Origin: Bartonella sp. DGB1
GTDB lineage: Bacteria > Pseudomonadota > Alphaproteobacteria > Rhizobiales > Rhizobiaceae
DNA length: 64,000 bases
NCBI RefSeq assembly: GCF_041345015.1
Contig: NZ_CP166769.1
Location: 434,001-498,000 of the forward strand
Direction: 5' to 3'
Positions 19,159 through 27,526 of this stretch are shown piece after piece. The translations under genes were made by a program, and so were the position numbers. Under the pieces are notes generated by a model. The model was not told where the DNA came from. It did no database searches and saw only the letters and a program-made list of their open reading frames with translations. Position 1 is the stretch's first letter. Every line of letters begins with the position of its first letter.

Positions 19159-20484
19159 CTAACGGCTAATATTGTTTAGATATATTTTTTGTAAATCATG
19201 TAGTTGCGCTATTGGGCTATTGACATTAATAGATACATTTTCATTAGTTAATAATTCTCCTTTTTTTATATATTTTAATGTAGTTGCATCTTTCAGTAAG
19301 CCACAGGGGATAGCTCCTTGTTTTTGGGCTTCTATATATGACATGCTCCAAGCACGATAACAATATTCTCCAATAGAATCTAATTTAACATTAGCATGCA
19401 TGTCTTTTTTTGCTACCGCACAGACTTCAACCGTGGGTGTTGGTAATGGTGCTAGATCTGGTTTATTGTATAAAGCTATTCGAGCACAAGTAAGAGGAAC
19501 TTCTAAAGAAGTTAAGTGATAAGGACGGAAAAAGGTAAAATAAGGACCTTGACCCATTTTAAGATCTTTTAATCTTTCTAATATACGAGGATGGTCAGTT
19601 TTAGCTACTACAAAAACTCCAGGTGCTATATCTTTTCCAATAGAATAATCAACCCTCCCGACATTAGATAAAATACCACCATCTGATTTTGGAATAAAAA
19701 TCTTGCTTAGATCCTTTAAACCAGCAGCAGGACCATGCATACCAGCACAATCTGTTATCAGACCAGTAGCATTAGCTAAACATGCCATTTCTACCATAGT
19801 TTTTGAACCATCTACGAATTCTACTAGCATTCTAGGGTTCATTTGTCGCTCTAAAGCTTCTTGCATATATAGATCTGGTGTAGCATCTATATTTAAGGGG
19901 TTATTTTTACCTTTTCCAGCGCAAACTATGGTTAATTGCATGTCACTTACGAAGTTAATAAGCTCCATACAAGCAGATGGTTCATCACCAGCACCTATAG
20001 AATAGATAAGATTAGCTTTTTTTGCTAAATGATTTAAATAACAGCCAATAGTAACATCTGTCTCCACGCTCATTGAAACTAAATGCTTATTGTGTGAAAA
20101 CGCTTTTAGCGCAATAGTTGCACCTGCATTTGGTGATCCAGTTGCATCTATTATGATATCTATTAGCTCATTTTTTAATAATAAGTCAGAATCATCAGTA
20201 GCTGCTATTTTACCTGCTTCAATAGCAGTTGTTAATTGTTGATTATTACAAACCTCTGTAACTGATTCTATATCGTCATAGGCGATTTTTACAGCGTTAA
20301 TAATTCTTATAGGTTTGTGGTCTGCTACAGCGCATAATTTCATACCAGACATCATTGAAAATTGAGTGATTAAGTCACATCCCATTTCACCACAACCAAT
20401 TATACCAATGTGGAGTTGTCTCTGGTCTGAAAATTGTTTATTGAGCTCTGCTAACAGCCCGAATTGCGAAGAATTATTACTCAT
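19159..20484 (-). CDS. NAD(P)-binding oxidoreductase with SAF domain (homoserine-dehydrogenase-like)
   Basis: A 441-residue protein with an N-terminal Rossmann fold (IGIIGCGEMGCDLITQF, residues ~27-43). The middle, catalytic-like domain resembles homoserine dehydrogenase (IIDATGSPNAGATIAL, SIGAGDEPSACMEL). A C-terminal SAF-like segment ends it (PCGLLKDATTLKYIKKGELLTNENVSIN). This architecture recurs in sugar-acid and other catabolic loci, often annotated as a flagellar or SAF-domain protein; its reaction here is unknown. It is the first gene of the three-gene cluster. The start ATG lies 139 bases from divergent HAD gene, so the cluster probably has its own promoter there. Confidence 0.8.
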   Translation of the reverse strand: MSNNSSQFGLLAELNKQFSDQRQLHIGIIGCGEMGCDLITQFSMMSGMKLCAVADHKPIRIINAVKIAYDDIESVTEVCNNQQLTTAIEAGKIAATDDSDLLLKNELIDIIIDATGSPNAGATIALKAFSHNKHLVSMSVETDVTIGCYLNHLAKKANLIYSIGAGDEPSACMELINFVSDMQLTIVCAGKGKNNPLNIDATPDLYMQEALERQMNPRMLVEFVDGSKTMVEMACLANATGLITDCAGMHGPAAGLKDLSKIFIPKSDGGILSNVGRVDYSIGKDIAPGVFVVAKTDHPRILERLKDLKMGQGPYFTFFRPYHLTSLEVPLTCARIALYNKPDLAPLPTPTVEVCAVAKKDMHANVKLDSIGEYCYRAWSMSYIEAQKQGAIPCGLLKDATTLKYIKKGELLTNENVSINVNSPIAQLHDLQKIYLNNISR

Positions 20485-20590
20485 AATATCTATATAATAT
20501 AAAAATAAATTTTATAATAGTTTAATCCTGTTAAAAAGCAAATAGAACTACACAATAAATGCTATTTTTATGTTCATATATGCTCTATGA

Positions 20591-20596
20591 TATAAT
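20591..20596 (+). promoter_or_regulatory. Possible -10 box upstream of the HAD-ribF operon
   Basis: A perfect TATAAT lies 28 bases upstream of the ATG at 20624. No convincing -35 hexamer is visible at 16-18 bases (the sequence there reads TTATGT), so this is a tentative promoter. AGGA at 20613-20616 can serve as ribosome-binding site. Confidence 0.35.
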
Positions 20597-20623
20597 TTTA
20601 GATGAAAAATACTAGGATTATTC

Positions 20624-21448
20624 ATGCAACGAATTAAAGCTTTAAATGATATCATAGATAATTATAAGGTAATTTTTTGTGATGTCTGGGGAGTGCTACA
20701 TAATGGTGAAAAAATATTTGATCCAGCTGTAGAGGCACTATTACTCGCTCGTAGAAAAGGAAAAATTGTAATTTGTGTGACTAATTCACCAAGACTTAGT
20801 AAATATGTGCAGCAACAATTATCTGTTATGGGGCTTGATAAAAATTGTTATAATAAGATAGTAACCTCTGGAGATGTTACTAGAAGTTTAATTACACAAT
20901 ATTCTAGAAAAATTTTTCATATAGGTCACCATAAAGATAAAGTAATTTTTGATGGGTTAGATATAGAATTAGTTGCAGCGGAACAAGCCGAATCAATAGT
21001 TTGTACTGGACTATTTGATGATAAACCTTATGCCGAAGATTATATAAATTTATTAAAATATTTTAGTTCAGTTAATTTACCATTCATTTGTGCTAATCCT
21101 GATCTGATAGTGGATTATAAAGGGCAATTAAGATTATGTGCTGGTACTTTAGCAAAACTCTATGAAGAAATGGGCGGTGCAACTTTTTTTGCCGGTAAGC
21201 CTTTTGCACCTATATATGACCTAGCGCGAGAATATGCTCAAGAAATATTACAAGCTGAAATTAATAATAATGAAATTTTAGCTATAGGTGATGGATTATT
21301 AACTGATGTAAAAGGTGCGAATCAACAAAATATTGATATATTATATATAGATAGCGGAATACATCGTAATTTAAGCAATTTTGAATTGAGAAAAGCTTTA
21401 GAACAATATAATGTATCTTTTAATAAATTTATGGCTTATCTCGCGTGA
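20624..21448 (+). CDS. HAD-superfamily phosphatase, TIGR01459 family
   Basis: A 274-residue haloacid-dehalogenase-type hydrolase of the class IIA (NagD-like) group. The nucleophile motif is FCDVWGVLHNGEK (residues ~19-31), followed by CVTNSPR (motif II) and the C-terminal acidic motif IGDGLLTDVKGANQQNID. I recall the TIGR01459 subgroup as typical of alphaproteobacteria and located before ribF, as here; it overlaps the ribF start. The natural substrate is unknown, but linkage to ribF suggests a phosphorylated flavin-related compound. This last point is inference. Confidence 0.87.
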   Translation: MQRIKALNDIIDNYKVIFCDVWGVLHNGEKIFDPAVEALLLARRKGKIVICVTNSPRLSKYVQQQLSVMGLDKNCYNKIVTSGDVTRSLITQYSRKIFHIGHHKDKVIFDGLDIELVAAEQAESIVCTGLFDDKPYAEDYINLLKYFSSVNLPFICANPDLIVDYKGQLRLCAGTLAKLYEEMGGATFFAGKPFAPIYDLAREYAQEILQAEINNNEILAIGDGLLTDVKGANQQNIDILYIDSGIHRNLSNFELRKALEQYNVSFNKFMAYLA

Positions 21449-22461
21449 ATATTATGAATGAAAAAATAAATATTTTTAATAATTATGAAAATTTGTCAGA
21501 TGATTTCAAAAATTCAATAGTAGTTATTGGAAATTTTGATGGAATACATATCGGACACCAAAAGTTATTAGCTAAAGCTAAAGAAATATCAACGTTAAAT
21601 AATATACCTTTATTAATATTCACTTTTGCGCCGCACCCTAGAAAATTTTTTAATGCGGCTGAAAATTGTAATTTAATTTTACCGGTTGAAACAAAATATA
21701 AATTATTATCATATTATGGAGCTGATGCAATATTAGCACAAAATTTTAATTTGGAATTTGCTAATATTTCGGCTAAAAAATTTATAGAGGAAGTTTTATT
21801 TAAAAGTTTAAAAGCTAAATATATAATAGTTGGAGATAATTTTTATTTTGGAAAAAAACGAGAAGGTACACCAGAATTTTTAAAAAAATACGCTGAATCT
21901 TTGGGGATGAATATTTTACTACATCAAGAAATTATTCATGAGGATGGTTGTATAGTTTCTTCTAGTAATATACGTAAAAATATTGCTAGCGGAAATGTAA
22001 AAAAAGCAGCAGAATATTTAGGGTATCATTATTTTGTTACTAGTAAGATAATTCATGGTGATGCCTTAGGAAGAAAATTAGGATTTCCTACGGCTAATAT
22101 GGATTTAGGTGATAATTTAAAATTACCTTATGGAATATATGCTATTAAATGTTATTTGAATGATGGTCGATTTTATGATGGTGTGGCTAGTTATGGTTTG
22201 CGACCTACAGTTGTAAATAACGGACGAGCAATTTTAGAAAGTCATTTATTTGATTTTAATGAAGATATTTATAGCAAAATTGCTAATATAATATTCATTG
22301 ATTGGATCCGGAAAGAAGAAAAATTTGCTAATTTGGATCAATTAGTAAATCAGATTAAACATGATATTGACGTAGCTAAAAAAATCATCAAAACAACAAC
22401 CGCTAAAGATGAAATAGATTTTTTACCAAAATTGCATGAATATATAATTCAGATTAGCTAA
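21445..22461 (+). CDS. ribF: Bifunctional riboflavin kinase / FAD synthetase RibF
   Basis: Converts riboflavin to FMN and then to FAD. The N-terminal FAD-synthetase domain has the nucleotidyltransferase signature GNFDGIHIGHQKLL (residues ~28-41) and FTFAPHPRKFF, with SSSNIRKNI closing it near residue 175. The C-terminal riboflavin-kinase domain has GDALGRKLGFPTANMDL and the LRPTV segment. The 338-residue length is normal. The GTG at 21445 overlaps the upstream stop; an ATG at 21454 is an alternative start. In many alphaproteobacteria ileS follows ribF; here ileS is 20 kb away. Confidence 0.95.
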   Translation: MNIMNEKINIFNNYENLSDDFKNSIVVIGNFDGIHIGHQKLLAKAKEISTLNNIPLLIFTFAPHPRKFFNAAENCNLILPVETKYKLLSYYGADAILAQNFNLEFANISAKKFIEEVLFKSLKAKYIIVGDNFYFGKKREGTPEFLKKYAESLGMNILLHQEIIHEDGCIVSSSNIRKNIASGNVKKAAEYLGYHYFVTSKIIHGDALGRKLGFPTANMDLGDNLKLPYGIYAIKCYLNDGRFYDGVASYGLRPTVVNNGRAILESHLFDFNEDIYSKIANIIFIDWIRKEEKFANLDQLVNQIKHDIDVAKKIIKTTTAKDEIDFLPKLHEYIIQIS

Positions 22462-22487
22462 ATTCCTTAGTTAATAATATTAATAGA

Positions 22488-22515
22488 TAGCAGAAGCAAT
22501 AGATTTCTTCTGCTA
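22488..22515. terminator. Hairpin between convergent ribF and DUF442 gene
   Basis: A 9-bp perfect inverted repeat (TAGCAGAAG / CTTCTGCTA) with a 10-base loop lies 27 bases after the ribF stop. No strong T run follows on either strand, so it is at best a weak terminator for one or both convergent genes. Confidence 0.4.
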
Positions 22516-22579
22516 CTCATGTTTATTAGTCTGTGAATTATTATATTATTGTCACATAATTTTGATGTTGTGGAGGTGG

Positions 22580-22930
22580 TTAATAATTATTCTGTGTCGT
22601 TGTCATTTTTGCCAAAGCTGCTTCGAGTAATAATTTTGATCTTGTTCCTGATCTGCAATAGGCAAATATATTTGGTTTGGAATCAATCAATATTTTAACA
22701 CATGTTTCTATATTCTCTTTTATATTTTCTCTAGTTGAAATTGGTATATAATATATTGCAATATTTTCTTTTTCAGCAGCAATTTTTATTTTTTCAAAAT
22801 TAATCTCTGCGGGTATCTCATTATCTGGTCGGTTACAAATTATAGTATTAATATTTAATTGCTTTAGGCGCTCCATGTCATCAGCGGTTAGTTGAGCACC
22901 TATATAAATATTTTCTGTAATTTTTTGCAT
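22580..22930 (-). CDS. DUF442 / TIGR01244 phosphatase-like protein
   Basis: A 116-residue protein of the DUF442 family, which has a protein-tyrosine-phosphatase-like fold and is often fused or linked to persulfide and sulfide metabolism enzymes. The N-terminal pattern ITENIYIGAQLTADDMERLKQLNINTIICNRPDNE and the active-site loop FAYCRSGTRSKLL are typical. The true substrate is not established for most members. It is convergent with ribF. Its upstream region (22931-23146) leads into palindromic operator-like sites, so the repressor described below could also affect it. Confidence 0.87.
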   Translation of the reverse strand: MQKITENIYIGAQLTADDMERLKQLNINTIICNRPDNEIPAEINFEKIKIAAEKENIAIYYIPISTRENIKENIETCVKILIDSKPNIFAYCRSGTRSKLLLEAALAKMTTTQNNY

Positions 22931-23053
22931 ATTTGTTTCCTTTAAAGTTATCTACAGGTTGAATAGCATTTAAACTCTTTTACTATTTTAAATTTGTAAA
23001 GTGTACAGAATTTAAATGGTAATTCATGATTTGGCATAATTATTTAACATTTA

Positions 23054-23067
23054 AATTGCTTAATGAG
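23054..23067. promoter_or_regulatory. Degenerate operator half-site
   Basis: AATTGCTTAATGAG repeats the left arm and spacer of the palindrome at 23608-23624 for 12 bases but has lost the right arm. It may be a decayed or half operator. Confidence 0.4.
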
Positions 23068-23087
23068 AAAATGTTTCTTTAATTTTT

Positions 23088-23120
23088 ATTGCTAAAGCAA
23101 TATAATTGCTTTAAGCAATT
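23088..23120. promoter_or_regulatory. Pair of palindromic operator-like sites around a -10 box
   Basis: Two inverted repeats lie two bases apart: ATTGC-TAAA-GCAAT (23088-23101) and AATTGC-TTTAA-GCAATT (23104-23120). A perfect TATAAT (23101-23106) spans the gap between them, so a dimer on either site would block polymerase. The second site has the same arms and spacer length as the palindrome at 23608-23624 on the other side of the repressor gene. No good -35 box is seen. Binding by the adjacent repressor is inferred, not shown. Confidence 0.6.
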
Positions 23121-23146
23121 TATTTGCTTGGACATAGGGGACTTAC

Positions 23147-23293
23147 ATGAATAAAAAATTATTTGTTTTATTTAATGCTTTAACACTTGAAGAAAAAAGA
23201 CGTGTTATTTCTTTTTTGGAACAGAGAAAGATTTTAAAAAACGTAACAAAATCTTCTGATCATCCTGGTCAGAATCCAGAAGAAAACGTCTAA
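23147..23293 (+). CDS. Small ORF (48 aa) antisense to the repressor 3' end
   Basis: A 48-codon frame with an ATG preceded by GGGG at 23137-23140, directly downstream of the paired operator sites. The product begins MNKKLFVLFNALTLEEKRRV and is lysine/arginine-rich, without a signal peptide or membrane helix. Its 3' half (from 23205) overlaps the repressor gene on the other strand. I do not recognise it. The ribosome-binding site and promoter-like placement support it; the short length and overlap argue for caution. It may be a phage regulatory peptide or a non-functional leader. Confidence 0.4.
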   Translation: MNKKLFVLFNALTLEEKRRVISFLEQRKILKNVTKSSDHPGQNPEENV

Positions 23294-23576
23294 ATTCTTG
23301 TTCTAGCATTAATTCTTCATCATTTTTAGCCAGGGAGGGGGACTCCCCCTCTCCAGTAAGTAACCAGGCTTGACTGACTTTGTATCCATCCGCATATTTT
23401 TTAGCAGAACGAGCTAAACTGCGTAAACCTAACTCATGTTGTATATAAGAGTTATAGTTCCATCCATTTTCTTCACAAGCCTTTAAGGCGCTAGAAAAAC
23501 CTCTTGATTTGCGAATTTGTTTTAAGCGTTCTGATTGATCATAAAATTTATTTTTTTTAATTGATTTATCTATCAT
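23205..23576 (-). CDS. Phage-type helix-turn-helix repressor, short form
   Basis: A 123-residue protein resembling the DNA-binding half of lambda-CI/LexA-like prophage repressors. Residues ~17-75 form the HTH: RLKQIRKSRGFSSALKACEENGWN, SYIQHELGLRSLARSAKKYADGYKVSQAWLLTGEG. The ending WLLTGEG is a hallmark of such domains. The S24 peptidase domain that normally follows is missing; a ~45-residue acidic/helical tail ends in basic residues instead. The gene could be a naturally short repressor or a truncated one. AATTGC palindromes lie on both flanks, consistent with autoregulation. Confidence 0.8.
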   Translation of the reverse strand: MIDKSIKKNKFYDQSERLKQIRKSRGFSSALKACEENGWNYNSYIQHELGLRSLARSAKKYADGYKVSQAWLLTGEGESPSLAKNDEELMLEQEFRRFLLDSDQDDQKILLRFLKSFSVPKKK

Positions 23577-23944
23577 TTTCTTATCTTAAAATTTCTCTTG
23601 ACATTTTAATTGCTTAATGCAATTATTAACGATGTTAAAAACTACAAATTGATCTCTAATATTTACGGGTCTTTATTAATGTTGGTCTGCTTTAGTGAAG
23701 GATAAATCATAAGTTATTCTTTCCGTGTTTGATAATATATAGGTAAATTTGCTTAAAAGGGAAAATTTTATAATAACTTAAATTTAAGGGTAAATTACTA
23801 TTTACGCAAGATTAATGATTACAATATTTAGATTTTTTATTTGAAAATATTGCTTTTGTTTATTGATATACAACTGATTAGATATTTTTATATTTATAAG
23901 GATGGAGGTCTTTTTGTTTTATTATAATATAACCGAGAGGAATA
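23577..23944. other. Spacer between repressor and rightward phage genes
   Basis: Apart from the promoter/operator at 23598-23626, this 368-base AT-rich stretch shows no supported gene. Short frames after ATGs at 23632 and 23678 stop within nine codons. AATATAACCGAGAGGAATA just before 23945 supplies a ribosome-binding site (GAGAGGAA). A long leader of about 300 bases would separate the promoter from the first gene. Confidence 0.5.
23598..23626 (+). promoter_or_regulatory. Rightward promoter with a 17-bp operator between -35 and -10
   Basis: A consensus -35 TTGACA (23598-23603) is followed after exactly 17 bases by AATTAT (23621-23626, four of six consensus). The palindrome AATTGC-TTAAT-GCAATT (23608-23624) fills the spacer. 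This is the textbook layout of a repressor-controlled phage promoter. It would drive the genes from 23945 onwards and lies just upstream of the divergent repressor gene. Binding is inferred. Confidence 0.62.
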
Positions 23945-24445
23945 ATGGGAAGTATATTTTCTGAAAAATATAGAGAAAATTATTTTTTACCATATGATAA
24001 TAAAAAATACAGCTCGCGTGAAGGAAAATTTGTTTTATTAGATATTGTTAATTCAAAATCAGCAATAGTATTAGCAGGTAAAATTAAAAAAGATTATTTA
24101 GGAGGGATATTATTAGAAAAATTATTTAAATTAAATTATTTAACAATTAATGAATATAGAGCAGGGATATATTTTTTACGATTGCTTTATAAATATCAGG
24201 TAGCCAAAAAACGAAAAAGAGATATGCGTTATTCTGTGCTGGATCGAGAAAATATAATAAAATTTAAGAGATTAAATAATCATCTGATAAATCGTAATAA
24301 ATTATATCCAAACACTATCACATCTTTATTAAACATTGTTGCTAATGATCTATGGTCAGTAGGGCTTATTAATGACTGTAAAAAATCGTTAGCCTTCATT
24401 TCTAGACTATTAACAGAAGGAGAAAATAATGTACGCGTTAAATAG
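23945..24445 (+). CDS. Unknown protein in phage-derived cassette
   Basis: A 166-residue, lysine- and leucine-rich soluble protein that I cannot name. The start is supported by GAGAGGAA eight bases upstream. Segments such as LLEKLFKLNYLTINEYRAGIYFLRLLYKYQ (a short helical region preceding an aromatic-basic stretch) and SLLNIVANDLWSVGLINDCKKSLAFISRLL faintly recall alphaproteobacterial DUF6456-type domains, which combine an 'aGeR' segment with a C-terminal helical bundle. That similarity is weak. Its end overlaps the ssb start by 17 bases, so the two are co-transcribed. Confidence 0.55.
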   Translation: MGSIFSEKYRENYFLPYDNKKYSSREGKFVLLDIVNSKSAIVLAGKIKKDYLGGILLEKLFKLNYLTINEYRAGIYFLRLLYKYQVAKKRKRDMRYSVLDRENIIKFKRLNNHLINRNKLYPNTITSLLNIVANDLWSVGLINDCKKSLAFISRLLTEGENNVRVK

Positions 24446-24839
24446 AGTAACTTTAATTGGTAATGTAGCCACTGATATTGATTGTAAAATATTAAATTCA
24501 GGAGATTCAATTGTAAGATTTCGTTTAGTTACTTCTGAGAGATGGAAAGATAATAATGGAGAAATTCAAGAAAAGCCTGAATGGCATAATATAGTTATTT
24601 TTAATGAAAAATTGGTTAAATTAGTAGAAAAGTCCTTAACTAAAGGTGATAGAATAATGGTTGAAGGGCAATTGCATACAAGAAAATGGCAAGATAGAGA
24701 AGAGCAAATTCACTTTAAAACAGAAGTTATTTTACATAAATCTAGAGGAAAATTATTACTTATGCGGAGAAATGATAGTTTAGAAAAAAAATTAGAAAAT
24801 GACATTATCGGTAATGATTATTTACAGTCAATCGCTTAA
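24429..24839 (+). CDS. ssb: Single-stranded DNA-binding protein, phage-like, no acidic tip
   Basis: A 136-residue OB-fold SSB. Recognisable are YALNRVTLIGNVATDID, IVRFRLVTSERWKD, EWHNIVIFNEKLVKLVEKSLTKGDRIMVEGQL and TRKWQDREE. The C-terminus (NDYLQSIA) lacks both the glycine/glutamine-rich linker and the acidic DDDIPF-type tip by which chromosomal SSB recruits repair proteins. It therefore looks like an accessory or phage copy; the housekeeping ssb should lie elsewhere. It overlaps the upstream unknown gene and precedes a lysozyme gene by 26 bases. Confidence 0.88.
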   Translation: MYALNRVTLIGNVATDIDCKILNSGDSIVRFRLVTSERWKDNNGEIQEKPEWHNIVIFNEKLVKLVEKSLTKGDRIMVEGQLHTRKWQDREEQIHFKTEVILHKSRGKLLLMRRNDSLEKKLENDIIGNDYLQSIA

Positions 24840-24865
24840 TTTTTCATAGCTATAAAGATATAAAA

Positions 24866-25363
24866 ATGAGAAAAGTGAATAACACCGCTTTTGAGTTAAT
24901 TAAAAATTTTGAAGGGTTACGTTTGGAGGCTTATAAAGATATTGCCGGTGTATGGACTATAGGTTATGGACATACATCTATTATTGGAGGGTTAGAGGTT
25001 AAAGAGGGATTAAAAATTACCGAACAACAAGCTCTTGAGTTATTAAATAAAGATGTAGCGAAAATTGCTGCATCGGTTGAAAAATATGTTAAGGTGCCTT
25101 TAAATGATAATCAATTTGCCGCACTAGTGTCTTTTGTTTATAATATAGGAATTAATGCGTTTAAAACATCAACTTTATTAAGCAAATTAAATGCAGGAGA
25201 ATATGCTCAGATACCTTTTCAATTATCAAGATGGATTTATGCGAGTAGAAAAAAATTAACAGGACTAGTTAAACGTAGAAAAGCCGAGGCAGATTTATGG
25301 GAAACAGATAATATAAAATTAATTGGTACAATAAAAAATTACTCAACTAAAGAAATAGCGTAA
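24866..25363 (+). CDS. T4-type lysozyme (GH24 endolysin)
   Basis: A 165-residue peptidoglycan muramidase. The catalytic signature is complete: NFEGLRLEAYKDIAGVWTIGYGHT (Glu near residue 14, Asp near 23 and Thr near 32), then YNIGINAFKTSTLLSKLN and LTGLVKRRKAEADLW. No N-terminal signal or SAR helix is visible, so export would need a holin; none is found nearby. It is the last gene of the phage-like cassette and is followed by a strong hairpin terminator. It could be a lysis remnant or a domesticated muramidase. Confidence 0.92.
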   Translation: MRKVNNTAFELIKNFEGLRLEAYKDIAGVWTIGYGHTSIIGGLEVKEGLKITEQQALELLNKDVAKIAASVEKYVKVPLNDNQFAALVSFVYNIGINAFKTSTLLSKLNAGEYAQIPFQLSRWIYASRKKLTGLVKRRKAEADLWETDNIKLIGTIKNYSTKEIA

Positions 25364-25381
25364 CGGTGATAGAATAAATAA

Positions 25382-25420
25382 TATAAAAGCCCTATCTCAA
25401 TAGGAGATGGGGCTTTTATA
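25382..25420. terminator. Rho-independent terminator after lysozyme gene
   Basis: A 16-bp stem (ATAAAAGCCCTATCTC / GAGATGGGGCTTTTAT, one mismatch) with a 5-base loop lies 20 bases after the stop. GC-rich core and A/T flanks on both sides allow it to work in either direction. Confidence 0.85.
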
Positions 25421-25742
25421 TTATGTCAATATTTTAAATTAAATAATGTAACTTAAATAAATTATTAACGGTCAGATATATTAAATTTGCCTCATTCTGC
25501 TAGAAATGTTATTAATAACATTAAATGAAATTATGAGATTAGGAATAATTATACTTAAAATTCAGCTTGTAACTGGGAACAAAAGTTACTAAGCGGATAT
25601 AATGATAAATAATATCTGTATGTTTGATTAATATAATAATGAAATTATATCAGATGAATAAAGTGAAAATAGTCAGTGTAAAATTCGATTAAGGATCATA
25701 ATTGACGGCATGTGTTAACAAAATAATTAATTAGAGATAAAT
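25421..25742. other. Spacer upstream of rlmE
   Basis: About 320 AT-rich bases without a supported gene on either strand. I see no clear hairpin, tRNA or attachment-site repeat. It presumably carries the promoter of the rlmE-obgE gene group. Confidence 0.45.
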
Positions 25743-26486
25743 ATGACAAAAACAGGCGGACGTGGAGGACGTGGAACAAAAAAATTACACGAAAGAGTAC
25801 GTAAAAAAGCAGGAAAAATAAAAGCTTCTTCTCGGCGCTGGTTAGAAAGGCATATAAATGATCCTTATGTACATAAATCAAAAGAAGAGGGATATAGATC
25901 TAGAGCTGCTTTTAAGTTAATAGAAATTAACGAAAAATATAAGTTTTTAAAGCCAGGGCAAAGAATTATTGACTTAGGTGCGGCTCCTGGTGGATGGAGT
26001 CAAGTAGCCGCCGAAATAGTGAAATCTACAGTTGAAAATCCTTTGGTGGTAGGGATAGATTATCTTGAGATCAGCCCTTTACCAGCGGTAACTTTATTAC
26101 AAATGGATTTTTTAGATGAAAATGCTCCTGATTTATTATTAAGTAATTTAGGAGGATATCCAGATGTAATATTATCTGATATGGCCGCACCTACTACTGG
26201 ACATAGAAGAACAGATCATTTAAGAACAGCTTATTTATGTGAAGTAGCAGTAGATTTTGCCGTCAATTTTTTAAAGAAAGGTGGACATTTTTTAGCCAAA
26301 ACCTTCCAAGGGGGCGCAGAAGATCAATTGCTAAATATCTTAAAGCAGAATTTTCAATCTGTGCATCACGTTAAGCCTCCTGCTTCTAGAACAGAATCAG
26401 TAGAATTATATTTATTAGCAAAAAATTTTAAAGGTAGGGCAAACTTTAACAATATAAAAGGTGTCGATAGCCTTAACAATGAATAA
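25743..26486 (+). CDS. rlmE: 23S rRNA (uridine(2552)-2'-O)-methyltransferase RlmE
   Basis: Methylates the 2'-OH of U2552 in 23S rRNA during late 50S assembly. The 247-residue protein has a basic N-terminal extension with [26 protein letters not shown], the SAM-binding motif [15 protein letters not shown] and the SDMAAP segment. The catalytic K-D-K-E tetrad is recognisable in [21 protein letters not shown] and [13 protein letters not shown] with weak ribosome-binding site (TAGAGATAA). obgE follows after 12 bases, so ribosome-assembly genes are grouped here with rsfS and rlmH. Confidence 0.95.
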   Translation: MTKTGGRGGRGTKKLHERVRKKAGKIKASSRRWLERHINDPYVHKSKEEGYRSRAAFKLIEINEKYKFLKPGQRIIDLGAAPGGWSQVAAEIVKSTVENPLVVGIDYLEISPLPAVTLLQMDFLDENAPDLLLSNLGGYPDVILSDMAAPTTGHRRTDHLRTAYLCEVAVDFAVNFLKKGGHFLAKTFQGGAEDQLLNILKQNFQSVHHVKPPASRTESVELYLLAKNFKGRANFNNIKGVDSLNNE

Positions 26487-26495
26487 TAGGAATAA

Positions 26496-27512
<1,017 letters not shown>

Positions 27513-27526
27513 GTTAAGAGTTAAAT

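Noticed and set aside
24866-25363. Lysozyme as part of a complete prophage
   Set aside because: No capsid, tail, terminase, integrase or holin genes occur within the surrounding 20 kb; flanks are housekeeping genes.
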